Assembly: GCF_028656955.1 (NCBI RefSeq)
Contig: NZ_JAMDGY010000098.1
Location: 1-54,061 of the forward strand
Reading direction: 5' to 3'
Source: Pseudomonas fontis
GTDB taxonomy: Bacteria > Pseudomonadota > Gammaproteobacteria > Pseudomonadales > Pseudomonadaceae
Length of the DNA: 54,061 bases
The notes beneath the pieces were generated by a model. It did no database searches, was not told the DNA's origin, and worked only from the letters and a program-made list of their open reading frames with translations. Position 1 is the first letter of the stretch; each line of letters starts with the position of its first letter. The translations under genes and the position numbers were made by a program. Below are positions 45,101 to 52,341 of this stretch, piece after piece.

Positions 45101-47021
45101 GGTGGTGGCGGCGCCGCTGATTGCCGAGCTGTCGGCGCCACGCTTCCTGGCCGGTGGCGACCGCACGACCCTGGCGCTGGACCTGGCGAACTTGTCAGGC
45201 AAGGCGCAGAAACTTGCTGTCAGCCTGAGCACCGAAGGCCAACTGAGCCTGACCGGCGCGAGCGAGCAAAGCGTGAGCCTGAAGGAAGGCCAGCGCGTGA
45301 CCTTGCGCATTCCGGTGCAGGCCGAAGGCGGCTTTGGCCAGGGCAAGGTGCTGGTCAAGGTGCAAGGGCTGGACTTGCCCGGTGAGCCGGCCATGGCCTT
45401 TGCGCGGGACTGGACCCTGGGCATCCGCCCGGCGTACCCGGCGCAACTCAAGCATTACCGCGTGGCATTGCGTGACCAGCCATGGACCCTGCCGGCGCAG
45501 GACCTGGCGGCGTTCGAACCGGCGGGGCTTGAGGCCATGCTGTCGGTGTCCAGCCGTCCGCCACTGAACCTGGCCGAGCAGATCCGCGCGCTGGAAGCCT
45601 ACCCCTATGGTTGCCTGGAGCAGACCACCAGCGGCCTCTATCCGTCGTTGTATGCCGACGAGGCCACGCTCAAGCGCCTGGGCATCAAGGGTGAACCGAG
45701 CCAGGTGCGTCAGCGCAAGATCGAGATGGGCATCGAGCACCTGCTGGGCATGCAGCGCTACAACGGCAGCTTTGGCCTGTGGAGTTCAGATGGCGAGGAA
45801 GAGTACTGGCTGACCGCCTACGTCACCGACTTCCTGCTGCGTGCCCGCGATCAAGGTTACGCGGTGCCGCCCGAGGCGCTGAAGAAAGCCAGCGAGCGGC
45901 TGCTGCGCTACCTGCAGGAGCGCAACCTGATCGAGGTGAACTACAGCCAGAACGCCGAACACAGCCGCTTTGCCGTGCAGGCTTATGCCGCGCTGGTGCT
46001 GGCGCGCAGTCAGCAGGCGCCGTTGGGTGCATTGCGCAGCCTGTTCGAGCGACGTGCCGATGCACGTTCCGGCTTGCCGCTGGTGCAACTGGCCATCGCG
46101 CTGGACAAGATGGGCGACAAGCCGCGCTCCGAGCAGGCGTTGCAGGCCGGCTTGGCGGTGACCCGCACCAGCAACGACTGGCTGGCCGACTACGGCAGCC
46201 CGGTGCGAGATCAGGCGTTGATCCTGGCCTTGCTGGAAGAGAACAACCTGGCGGCGAACCAGGTGCAGGACCGTCTGTTCGAACTGTCCGACCGCATGGC
46301 GGCGAGCCAGTGGCTGTCGACCCAGGAGCGCAACGCGCTGTTCCTCGCTGGTCGCGGTTTGCTCAAGCAGCAGGAAGGGCAGTGGACGGCGCGTTTGGAC
46401 AGTGCCGGTGAAGTGCGCGAGCTGAACCCGAGCGAATCCGGGCTCAAGCTGGAGGGGCCGTTGCTGGCGTCGCCGCTGACCGTGCAAAACGCCGGGGAGC
46501 AGGTGTTGTATCAGCAACTGACCTTGTCCGGGTACCCGCGCGAGGCGCCGCTGGCGGCGGGCAACAACATGACCATTCGCCGGGACTTCCTCGGCATGAA
46601 TGGCCAGGCGCTGGACCTGAAGGCCTTGAACAGTGGTGACCTGGTGCTGGTGCACCTGGCCGTGAGCGCCAAGGAGCGGGTGCCGGATGCCCTGGTGGTT
46701 GACCTGTTGCCGGCGGGGCTGGAGCTGGAGAACCAGAACCTGGCGCAGAGCGCGGCCAGCCTGGACAACGCCAGCAGCGCTGTGAAGCAATGGCGCGAGG
46801 CGATGCAGAACGCCAACGTGGTGCATCAGGAGTTCAGGGATGACCGCTATGTGGCAGCGTTGAACCTGGATGGCTATGGCACCACGCACCTGCTGTACCT
46901 GGCGCGGGCGGTGACACCGGGCACCTACCGCGTGCCGCCGCCGCAAGTGGAGTCGATGTACCGGCCGAACTGGCAGGCGTTGGGGGATTCACCGGGGGAG
47001 ATGGTGATCAAGGGACGTTGA
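42126..47021 (+). CDS. Bacterial alpha-2-macroglobulin lipoprotein
   Basis: A 1631-residue lipoprotein. The signal peptide ends in the lipobox LLSAC (lipidated C18), and the next residue is Asp, which in enterobacteria would retain it in the inner membrane. Several macroglobulin domains follow, then the thioester motif YGCLEQ (C1163 to Q1166) within an all-helical thioester domain, and a C-terminal receptor-like domain. It traps attacking proteases covalently in the periplasm. The pair with pbpC downstream is the widespread arrangement (yfhM-pbpC in E. coli), taken as defence coupled to wall repair. Here a small opposite-strand gene stands between the two. Confidence 0.93.
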   Translation: MLNKGLWLACALALLSACDSSSVDKPAPAPSETAAVAPPKAKVDAATLAQRYAGRELSVVDVSEVQVDGASALSVSFSAPLDAQQPFADRLHLVDTTKGKVDGAWELSDNQMELRLRHLEPQRKLVLTVDAGLTSVNGKRLAAEYVSRLETRDMEPSIGFASRGSLLPTRLAEGLPVIALNVDKVDVEFFRIKSESLPAFLGHWGRTTALQYYESHDLLPMADLVYAGRFDLNPARNTRETLLLPIAGIKPLQEPGVYLAVMRASGTYNYSQPATLFTLSDIGISAHRYSDRLDVFTQALEGGKALDAVNLELLDGNGKLLAQGKTDSAGHAQLPLPPKADVLLAHQGPHTTLLRLNTAALDLSEFSITGPQANPLQFFVFGPRDLYRPGETVLLNGLLRDQDGKPVNAQPVTVEVRRPDEQVSRKFVWEADANGLYQYQLQLASEAPTGRWQLILDLGGGKRQIHEFLVEDFLPERMALELKGSDAPLSPDETAEISVNGRYLYGAPAAGNRLSGQVYLRPLREAVPALPGYQFGSVTEQELTQDFELDETTLDAEGDATLSIESKWAEARSPLELTVQASLQESGGRPITRRLEQPIWPAERLPGLRGLFDGEETDGDGPVEIEFLVADRDGNKLAADDLKVRLVQERRDYYWNYSASDGWSYNFNEKFLTQSEQTLSVKAGSTAKLSFPVEWGPYRVEVEDPQTGVISSLRFWAGYRAQDNADGGAVRPDQVKLALNKPAYADGDTATITVTPPAAGKGYLMIEGGDGPLWWQEIDVPVEGKAFDIKLDPKWARHDLYVSALVIRPGERKANVTPKRAVGVLHLPLDRAQRKLAVTLNAPEKMRPKQPLTVKVSARNADGSVPKQVQVLLAAVDVGILNITEYLTPDPFTGMFGRKAYGADQLDIYGQLIEAGQGRLASLAFGGDAGMAKGGKRPDTSVTIVALQSAPVTLDEQGEGQATVEIPDFNGELRLMAQAWTADHFGVAEGKTVVAAPLIAELSAPRFLAGGDRTTLALDLANLSGKAQKLAVSLSTEGQLSLTGASEQSVSLKEGQRVTLRIPVQAEGGFGQGKVLVKVQGLDLPGEPAMAFARDWTLGIRPAYPAQLKHYRVALRDQPWTLPAQDLAAFEPAGLEAMLSVSSRPPLNLAEQIRALEAYPYGCLEQTTSGLYPSLYADEATLKRLGIKGEPSQVRQRKIEMGIEHLLGMQRYNGSFGLWSSDGEEEYWLTAYVTDFLLRARDQGYAVPPEALKKASERLLRYLQERNLIEVNYSQNAEHSRFAVQAYAALVLARSQQAPLGALRSLFERRADARSGLPLVQLAIALDKMGDKPRSEQALQAGLAVTRTSNDWLADYGSPVRDQALILALLEENNLAANQVQDRLFELSDRMAASQWLSTQERNALFLAGRGLLKQQEGQWTARLDSAGEVRELNPSESGLKLEGPLLASPLTVQNAGEQVLYQQLTLSGYPREAPLAAGNNMTIRRDFLGMNGQALDLKALNSGDLVLVHLAVSAKERVPDALVVDLLPAGLELENQNLAQSAASLDNASSAVKQWREAMQNANVVHQEFRDDRYVAALNLDGYGTTHLLYLARAVTPGTYRVPPPQVESMYRPNWQALGDSPGEMVIKGR

Positions 47022-47036
47022 TTGGCTTCAGGCCTC

Positions 47037-47105
47037 ATCGCGGGGCGAGCCCGCTCCCACAGGTCAGTGTGATGCTGTTCTGTGGGAGCGGGCTGGTCCC
47101 GCGAT
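47037..47105. repeat. Inverted REP pair, second family
   Basis: Arms 47037-47061 and 47081-47105 match the family at 40555-40626, with two differences between the arms. It lies between the convergent alpha-2-macroglobulin gene and the small membrane protein gene. Confidence 0.82.
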
Positions 47106-47110
47106 GCTCT

Positions 47111-47404
47111 TCAGTGCACCACCAGACTCAGCACCCACAACCCCAGCAGCAGCCAGATGACCCCAAGCACCACCGAAGCCCGCATGAACGCGCGGATCGC
47201 CGAATACAGCAGCATCAGGCCAATCACCAGGATCAGGATGCTGATCAACGACGTATCCATGCCCAACGTGCGCGCCAGGCCATCGATGAAATTGCCGCCG
47301 GCATGGGTCAGCCCGTTGAACAGCCCGCTCAGGCCATCGACCACAAAGCGAATCAGTGCGCCCAGCGCCTGGCCCAGCCACTCGAAAAAACCTTCTACAT
47401 GCAT
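47111..47404 (-). CDS. Small membrane protein of unknown function
   Basis: A 97-residue protein beginning MHVEGFFEWLGQAL. The N-terminal part is amphipathic (about 1-48), and two hydrophobic segments follow (about 53-68 and 74-93, ISILILVIGLMLLY and VVLGVIWLLLGLWVL). I do not recognise the family. I chose ATG 47404 over 47443 because the region upstream has no coding character. It runs opposite to the two flanking genes. Confidence 0.68.
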   Translation of the reverse strand: MHVEGFFEWLGQALGALIRFVVDGLSGLFNGLTHAGGNFIDGLARTLGMDTSLISILILVIGLMLLYSAIRAFMRASVVLGVIWLLLGLWVLSLVVH

Positions 47405-47493
47405 AGTCGCTTCCTGATGATCAACACGGTGAACCCACCGCACTCCAGCCTTTGGCCATTATCGGGCCCGCTCAGTTCCCCGGGCCGCGCCTG

Positions 47494-49824
47494 ATGCTCA
47501 GCTTAGCCCGCTGGCGCAAGGTGTTGCTCGGCGTCGTGGCGCTGTGCGCCATCCTCTGGCTGGCCGACCGCCTGTGGCCATTGCCGATGCCCGCCGACGA
47601 CCTCGCCCGCGTGGTGCTCGCCGAAGACGGCACGCCACTGTGGCGCTTCGCCGATGCCGAAGGCGTGTGGCGCTACCCGATCAGCGTCGAGCAAGTCTCG
47701 CCGTACTACCTCGAAGCTTTGCTCACCTATGAAGACCGCTGGTTCTACCAGCACCCCGGGGTGAACCCGCTGGCATTGCTGCGCGCAACTTGGCAGAACC
47801 TCAGCGGTGGGCGCGTGCTCTCCGGCGGCAGCACCTTGTCGATGCAGGTGGCGCGACTGCTCGATCCGCACGCGCGTACCTTGCCCGGCAAGCTGCGCCA
47901 GCTGTGGCGCACGGCGCAGCTGGAATGGCACCTGTCCAAGCGCGAGATCCTCGAGCTTTACCTCAACCGCGCGCCCTTTGGCGGCACCCTGCAAGGGGTG
48001 GCAGCTGCCAGTTGGGCGTACCTGGGCAAGTCGCCCCTGCAACTCACGCCGTCGGAAGCCGCGTTGCTCGCCGTGCTGCCGCAAGCTCCCAGCCGGCTGC
48101 GTCCGGATCGTCACCCGCAACGTGCGCGGGCCGCGCGCGACAAGGTGTTGCAACGCCTGGGCGAATACGCCGTGTGGCCGTTACAACGGATCGCTGAAGC
48201 GCAGGAGGAGCCGCTGTTGCTTGCGCCGCGTCAGGAGCCAGCGCTGGCACCCTTGCTGGCGCGCCGGCTGAACCGGGCAGACAGCCCGCCGCTGATTCGC
48301 ACCACCCTCGATGCCGCCTTGCAGCGGCGCCTCGAAGACCTGTTGATGGGCTGGCGCGCGCGCCTGCCGGAACGCACCTCGGCAGCGATTCTGGTGGTCG
48401 AGTCGCAGAGCATGGCGGTACGCGCCTACCTCGGTTCTGTGGACCTGAACGATGAGCGCCGCTTCGGCCATGTCGACATGGTCAGCGCGCTGCGTTCGCC
48501 CGGCTCGACACTCAAGCCGTTTCTCTATGCCATGGCGATGGACGAAGGGCTGATCCATTCCGAGTCGTTGTTGCAGGACGTGCCCCGGCGCTACGGCGAT
48601 TATCGCCCCGGCAATTTCTCCCAGGGTTTCAGCGGGCCGGTCGCGGCGAGTTCAGCGCTGGCGCTGTCGCTGAACCTGCCGGCCGTTCAACTGCTGGAAG
48701 CCTACGGGCCAAAACGTTTCGCCGCGCAGATGCGCAGCGGCGGGGTGCCCTTGAGCCTGCCGGCGCTGGCCGAGCCGAACCTGTCGCTGATCCTGGGTGG
48801 CGGTGGCAGTCGCCTGGAAGACCTGGTCAGCGGCTACAGTGCGTTCGCCCGCGAAGGCATGAGCGCGACCATCCGCCTGCAACCCGATGCACCGTTGCTC
48901 GAGCGTCGCCTGCTGTCGCCGGGTTCGGCGTGGATCATCCGGCGCATTCTCAGCGGGCAAGCGCGCCCGGACCGTGACCCGCACGCCGAACTGGTGCAAC
49001 GCCCGCAACTGGCCTGGAAGACCGGCACCAGCTACGGCTTTCGTGATGCCTGGTCGATTGGCGTGGGGCCGCGCTACCTGATCGGCATCTGGATCGGCCG
49101 CCCCGATGGCACCCCGGTGCCCGGCCAGTTCGGCCTGGCCTCGGCGGCGCCGTTGATGCTGCAAGTGCACGATGTGCTGAGCAACCGTGACAGCCAGCGC
49201 GGGATCACCACGCCGATCCCGGCGGTGCCGGCCAATGTCGGGGTGGCGGCGATCTGCTGGCCGCTGGGCCAGCCCATGAGCCGCCAAGACCCGAACTGCC
49301 GGCGCCAGCGCTTCGCCTGGACCCTGGACAACACCACGCCGCCGACCCTGCTTGCGCAGGATCAACCGCTGGGCATGGGCTTGCTGGAAAAGGTCTGGGT
49401 GAATGGTGAAGGGCGGCGGGTAGACGCCAGTTGCGCGGGCGCGCAGGCCCGGGACATCGCCTTGTGGCCGGCGCCGCTGGAGCCCTGGCTACCCCGCGTC
49501 GAGCGCCGCGAGGCACGCTTGCCGGCCATCGAGCCAAGCTGCCCGCCACAGGTGCCGGCAACGGCGCCGCCGCTATCGATTGTCGGCATCCGTGGCGGTG
49601 ACCAGCTGCGCCGCCCGACCACCAGCCACGAGCCGCTGCGCCTGGACGTCTCGGCGCTGGGCGGGAGTGGCCAGCGTTGGTGGTTCCTCAACGGTGCGCC
49701 CGTGGGCGAGACCCAGGGCCAAGGCAGCCTGGCGACCCGTTTCGAGTCGGTCGGGCACTATGAGCTCAGCGTGCTGGACGCCAGCGGGCAGACGGCGCGG
49801 GTCGAGTTTCAGGTCAACGAGTGA
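47494..49824 (+). CDS. pbpC: Penicillin-binding protein 1C
   Basis: A 776-residue bifunctional peptidoglycan synthase. One N-terminal membrane helix (about 8-26) is followed by the glycosyltransferase domain (EDRWFYQHPGVN with catalytic E80, GGSTLSMQVARLL) and the transpeptidase domain (SPGSTLKPF with active Ser338, KTGTSYGFRDAW). A C-terminal BiPBP_C domain closes the protein (LRLDVSALGGSGQRWWFLNG). The ATG at 47494 gives the family-like N-terminus; a TTG at 47452 lies in the same frame but adds nothing. The ribosome site is weak. It probably acts with the upstream alpha-2-macroglobulin. Confidence 0.95.
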   Translation: MLSLARWRKVLLGVVALCAILWLADRLWPLPMPADDLARVVLAEDGTPLWRFADAEGVWRYPISVEQVSPYYLEALLTYEDRWFYQHPGVNPLALLRATWQNLSGGRVLSGGSTLSMQVARLLDPHARTLPGKLRQLWRTAQLEWHLSKREILELYLNRAPFGGTLQGVAAASWAYLGKSPLQLTPSEAALLAVLPQAPSRLRPDRHPQRARAARDKVLQRLGEYAVWPLQRIAEAQEEPLLLAPRQEPALAPLLARRLNRADSPPLIRTTLDAALQRRLEDLLMGWRARLPERTSAAILVVESQSMAVRAYLGSVDLNDERRFGHVDMVSALRSPGSTLKPFLYAMAMDEGLIHSESLLQDVPRRYGDYRPGNFSQGFSGPVAASSALALSLNLPAVQLLEAYGPKRFAAQMRSGGVPLSLPALAEPNLSLILGGGGSRLEDLVSGYSAFAREGMSATIRLQPDAPLLERRLLSPGSAWIIRRILSGQARPDRDPHAELVQRPQLAWKTGTSYGFRDAWSIGVGPRYLIGIWIGRPDGTPVPGQFGLASAAPLMLQVHDVLSNRDSQRGITTPIPAVPANVGVAAICWPLGQPMSRQDPNCRRQRFAWTLDNTTPPTLLAQDQPLGMGLLEKVWVNGEGRRVDASCAGAQARDIALWPAPLEPWLPRVERREARLPAIEPSCPPQVPATAPPLSIVGIRGGDQLRRPTTSHEPLRLDVSALGGSGQRWWFLNGAPVGETQGQGSLATRFESVGHYELSVLDASGQTARVEFQVNE

Positions 49825-49833
49825 ACCGGCGCT

Positions 49834-50283
49834 TCAGTAGCGCCGGATCATCCACACTCCACCCAGAATCAGCACCAGCCCGGCGATCTTGCCCAGGCTC
49901 GCCGGCACTTCGCGAAAGCCTGCCCAGCCGAAATGGTCGAGGGTCAGGGCCATCGCCAGTTGCCCGGCCAGCACCAGCGCCATGAACAGTAGCGCGCCGA
50001 TGCGCGGGCCGGCAAAGGCCGCCACGGTGATGAAAAACGCACCGAGCAGGCCGCCGCACCAGTGCCACCAGGTCAGGCCCTTGAGGGCGTTGAGGCTCGG
50101 CACTTCGCGCTGCACCAACATCAGGATCAGCAAGGCCAGGGTGCCCACCGCGAAGGAAATCAGCGCGGCGGCCAGCACGCTGGATACCTGTTTGGCCAAC
50201 TGGCCGTTGATACCGGCCTGCAAGGGCAGGAAGGCGCCAGCGACGAAGGGCAGGCAGAGCAGCCACCAGGCAGGGGCAGGCAT
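49834..50283 (-). CDS. DMT/YdcZ-family (DUF606) membrane transporter
   Basis: A 149-residue protein with five hydrophobic segments, typical of the YdcZ/DUF606 branch of the drug/metabolite transporter superfamily (LPLQAGINGQLAKQV, SFAVGTLALLILML, GKIAGLVLILGGVWMI). The substrate is unknown. I chose ATG 50283 because a GGAG lies six bases before it; ATG 50289 directly abuts that GGAG. Convergent with pbpC, the stops nine bases apart. Confidence 0.85.
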   Translation of the reverse strand: MPAPAWWLLCLPFVAGAFLPLQAGINGQLAKQVSSVLAAALISFAVGTLALLILMLVQREVPSLNALKGLTWWHWCGGLLGAFFITVAAFAGPRIGALLFMALVLAGQLAMALTLDHFGWAGFREVPASLGKIAGLVLILGGVWMIRRY

Positions 50284-50587
50284 GAGCATCTCCAGGGAAA
50301 AAAGGGGCGCGGAGTATACCGGCAGTGGGCGGCAATGGCCTCTCAAATGGCATTAATACCTAGGCGCAGTGGCCATCATTGCGCCTTGTCGTTGAGAGCA
50401 AGTCATTGAAACGACGCCACTAAATCGACAGCTTCCAAAGTATAGAAGGGGTTAATACCAAGCTCAGAATTGTTGGCTGTGCACCCGCGCGCTGAGATGG
50501 CTGCAACGGACGTGGAGGTGCCGGCGATGCCGATGCCTTGCGCCTACTACGAGCAGCGGCAGTGGTAGCAACAAGGAGTCGCCAATA
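50284..50587. promoter_or_regulatory. 304-base region upstream of the repeat lipoprotein gene
   Basis: No gene is visible. It must hold divergent promoters. I see a 7-bp inverted repeat AGGCGCA/TGCGCCT (50352-50358 and 50380-50386) and two copies of TTAATACC about 98 bases apart. A TATAGA near 50441 could be a -10 element but lacks a convincing -35. A clear AAGGAG (50573-50578) serves the lipoprotein start. Confidence 0.45.
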
Positions 50588-52237
50588 ATGAAAACTCAAG
50601 CGTGGTGTAAAGCAAGTTCGGTACTGGCCCTGGTAGTGGCAATGGGGCTGGCAGGGTGCAGCAGCGGTGGCGGCGGGCACCACAGCAGTGTCGATGAGTC
50701 GGCAGCACCGGCAGCGGGCACTGATGGTGGTACTGCCGGTGGTGGCACAGGCGGTACTGATGGCGGTACTGCCGGCGGCACAGGTGGGACTGGTGGAGGA
50801 ACAGGCGGAGGAACAGGCGGCACCGGTGGCACGGGTGGCGGTGATGGTGGCCTGGCCGGTGGTGGTACAGGCGGAACCGGTGGTACTGGTGGCACGGGCG
50901 GTGGCACGGGTGGCACAGGTGGTACGGGCGGCGGAACAGGCGGCACAGGCGGCACGGGTGGAACTGGAGGTACCGGCGGCGGCACCGGCGGCGGTGGCAC
51001 CGGTGGCGGCACGACCAACCCGACCCCGACGCCCCTGGTCGTTGGGCAAGTGGTTAACCAGGTCGGTGATGCAGTCAGCAGCCTGGGCACTGGCGTCGGC
51101 AGTATCGGTACCGTGGTCGGCAGCCTGCCGGTCATTGGCGGCACCGGCGCAGGCGGCCTGGTGACATCGGTCGGCACCGCTGTCAGCGATATCGGCGGCG
51201 GCATCAGTGGCGGGGTCGGCCAGATAGGCACCGGTGGCAATGCCATCGGCACCACGCTGGCGGGTGTAGGCAAGGGCGTATCGAGTATCGGTGGTGGCGT
51301 GCAGGGCCTTGCCGGCAGCTCGACCATCGAGCAGATCCCGGTGGTCGGCGGTGTGCTGGGCAAGGTCGGCGAAACCGTGACCATGCTCGGTGACACCCTG
51401 AGCACCAACAGCACCAGCGGCCCGCTGGGCAACCTCAATCAACAGCTGAGCAATCAGGTGGTGAACATCGTGTCGATGGTCGAAAGCACCACCGGCAAAG
51501 CGGGCAGCTCTACCGGCCTGAGTGGCCCGGTCAACGGGCTGCTGGACAAGGTTGGCGGCACGGTGACGAGCCTGGGTGACAAAGTCACCGCGGCCGGTAA
51601 CGGCAACCCGCTGACTACTGCCGTGGGCAGTGTGGTCAGCGATGTGGGCACTGCGGTCAACACGGCGGGTGGCTTGGCCAGTACCAGCACCGGTACGCCG
51701 ACGAAGCCAACGGCCGGCTTGTTGGAGAACGTCGGCGGCGCCGTGGTCGGCGTTGGCAGTGGCCTGGCAGGCGGCAGCAACAATGCGCTGGTGGATACGG
51801 TGGGTGCGGCCGTGGGCAAAGTCGGTACCACCGTTGCCTCGCTCGGGCCGGTACTCGGTGGCAATGGTGTCGCCAGTGCCACAGCAGCAGCCCCCACGGC
51901 AGCCCTGACGACCAACATCAGCACCGCGGTGACACCTGTGGTGAACAACGTGGCCAGCCTGACCCAGAACATCACCACGTCCACTGGCCTGGCGGCACCG
52001 GTCAACAACCTGGTCAGCAATGTTGGTGGCGCGGTCAGCGGCCTGGGCTCGCAGGTGGCGGCAGCGACCAGCAACCCGGTAGTGGATCAGGTCGGCGGCG
52101 CCGTGACGGCGGTGGGCGGAGTGGTCAACCAGGTGGGCAGCGCGCTCACCGGTGGTGGCCAGGCGGGTGGCAACGGCGGTCTGCTCAACGGGCTGCAAGG
52201 TGGCCTGCAAGGCGGCTTGCTGGGCAACAAGAAGTAA
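50588..52237 (+). CDS. Gly/Thr-repeat lipoprotein, probable two-partner-secretion cargo
   Basis: A 549-residue lipoprotein. The signal peptide ends in LAGC (lipidated C24), followed by Ser-Ser, a residue pair that favours outer membrane sorting. Residues 44-142 are almost pure GGT-type repeats, which score as collagen-like. Residues 145-520 are diverged repeats built on VGxxVxxLG, each often introduced by NPVVDQVGGAV-like segments (for example 318-334, 399-420, 472-490, 497-513). The tail is Gly/Leu-rich. No classic TPS N-terminal domain is visible. The next gene encodes a ShlB/FhaC-type transporter, so I infer that this is its cargo. AAGGAG stands nine bases before the ATG. Function unknown; adhesin or matrix protein is likely. 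Confidence 0.85.
   Translation: MKTQAWCKASSVLALVVAMGLAGCSSGGGGHHSSVDESAAPAAGTDGGTAGGGTGGTDGGTAGGTGGTGGGTGGGTGGTGGTGGGDGGLAGGGTGGTGGTGGTGGGTGGTGGTGGGTGGTGGTGGTGGTGGGTGGGGTGGGTTNPTPTPLVVGQVVNQVGDAVSSLGTGVGSIGTVVGSLPVIGGTGAGGLVTSVGTAVSDIGGGISGGVGQIGTGGNAIGTTLAGVGKGVSSIGGGVQGLAGSSTIEQIPVVGGVLGKVGETVTMLGDTLSTNSTSGPLGNLNQQLSNQVVNIVSMVESTTGKAGSSTGLSGPVNGLLDKVGGTVTSLGDKVTAAGNGNPLTTAVGSVVSDVGTAVNTAGGLASTSTGTPTKPTAGLLENVGGAVVGVGSGLAGGSNNALVDTVGAAVGKVGTTVASLGPVLGGNGVASATAAAPTAALTTNISTAVTPVVNNVASLTQNITTSTGLAAPVNNLVSNVGGAVSGLGSQVAAATSNPVVDQVGGAVTAVGGVVNQVGSALTGGGQAGGNGGLLNGLQGGLQGGLLGNKK
50717..51013 (+). repeat. GGT-type codon repeat tract
   Basis: About 297 bases encoding Gly-Gly-Thr and related triplets. 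Codon use varies (GGT, GGC, GGA; ACA, ACC, ACG, ACT), so the protein repeat is kept more strictly than the DNA. Length variation between strains by slippage or recombination would be expected. Confidence 0.85.
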
Positions 52238-52290
52238 AAAGCCATCATTGGTTAGACGATTTTACGGGCAACACCTACGCTTGAGTCTGA

Positions 52291-52322
52291 CGAGGGAACC
52301 GCCTTGGTTCCCTCGTACTTTT
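52291..52322 (+). terminator. Intrinsic terminator between cargo and transporter genes
   Basis: A perfect 10-bp stem CGAGGGAACC / GGTTCCCTCG with a five-base loop, followed by TACTTTT. It lies 54 bases after the lipoprotein stop and 19 bases before the transporter ATG. It probably keeps transporter expression well below cargo expression. Confidence 0.85.
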
Positions 52323-52341
52323 CAGGATCAGGGAGTGTCCT

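Noticed and set aside
50717..51013. Possible CRISPR or tandem DNA repeat array
   Set aside because: The periodicity is of short Gly/Thr codons without fixed repeats and unique spacers, and lies inside an open reading frame.
50420..52210. 596-codon minus-strand frame opposite the repeat lipoprotein
   Set aside because: Its Thr/Ala/Cys-rich composition is the reverse reading of the Gly/Thr and Val/Gly repeats; the plus frame has a ribosome site, lipobox and partner gene.
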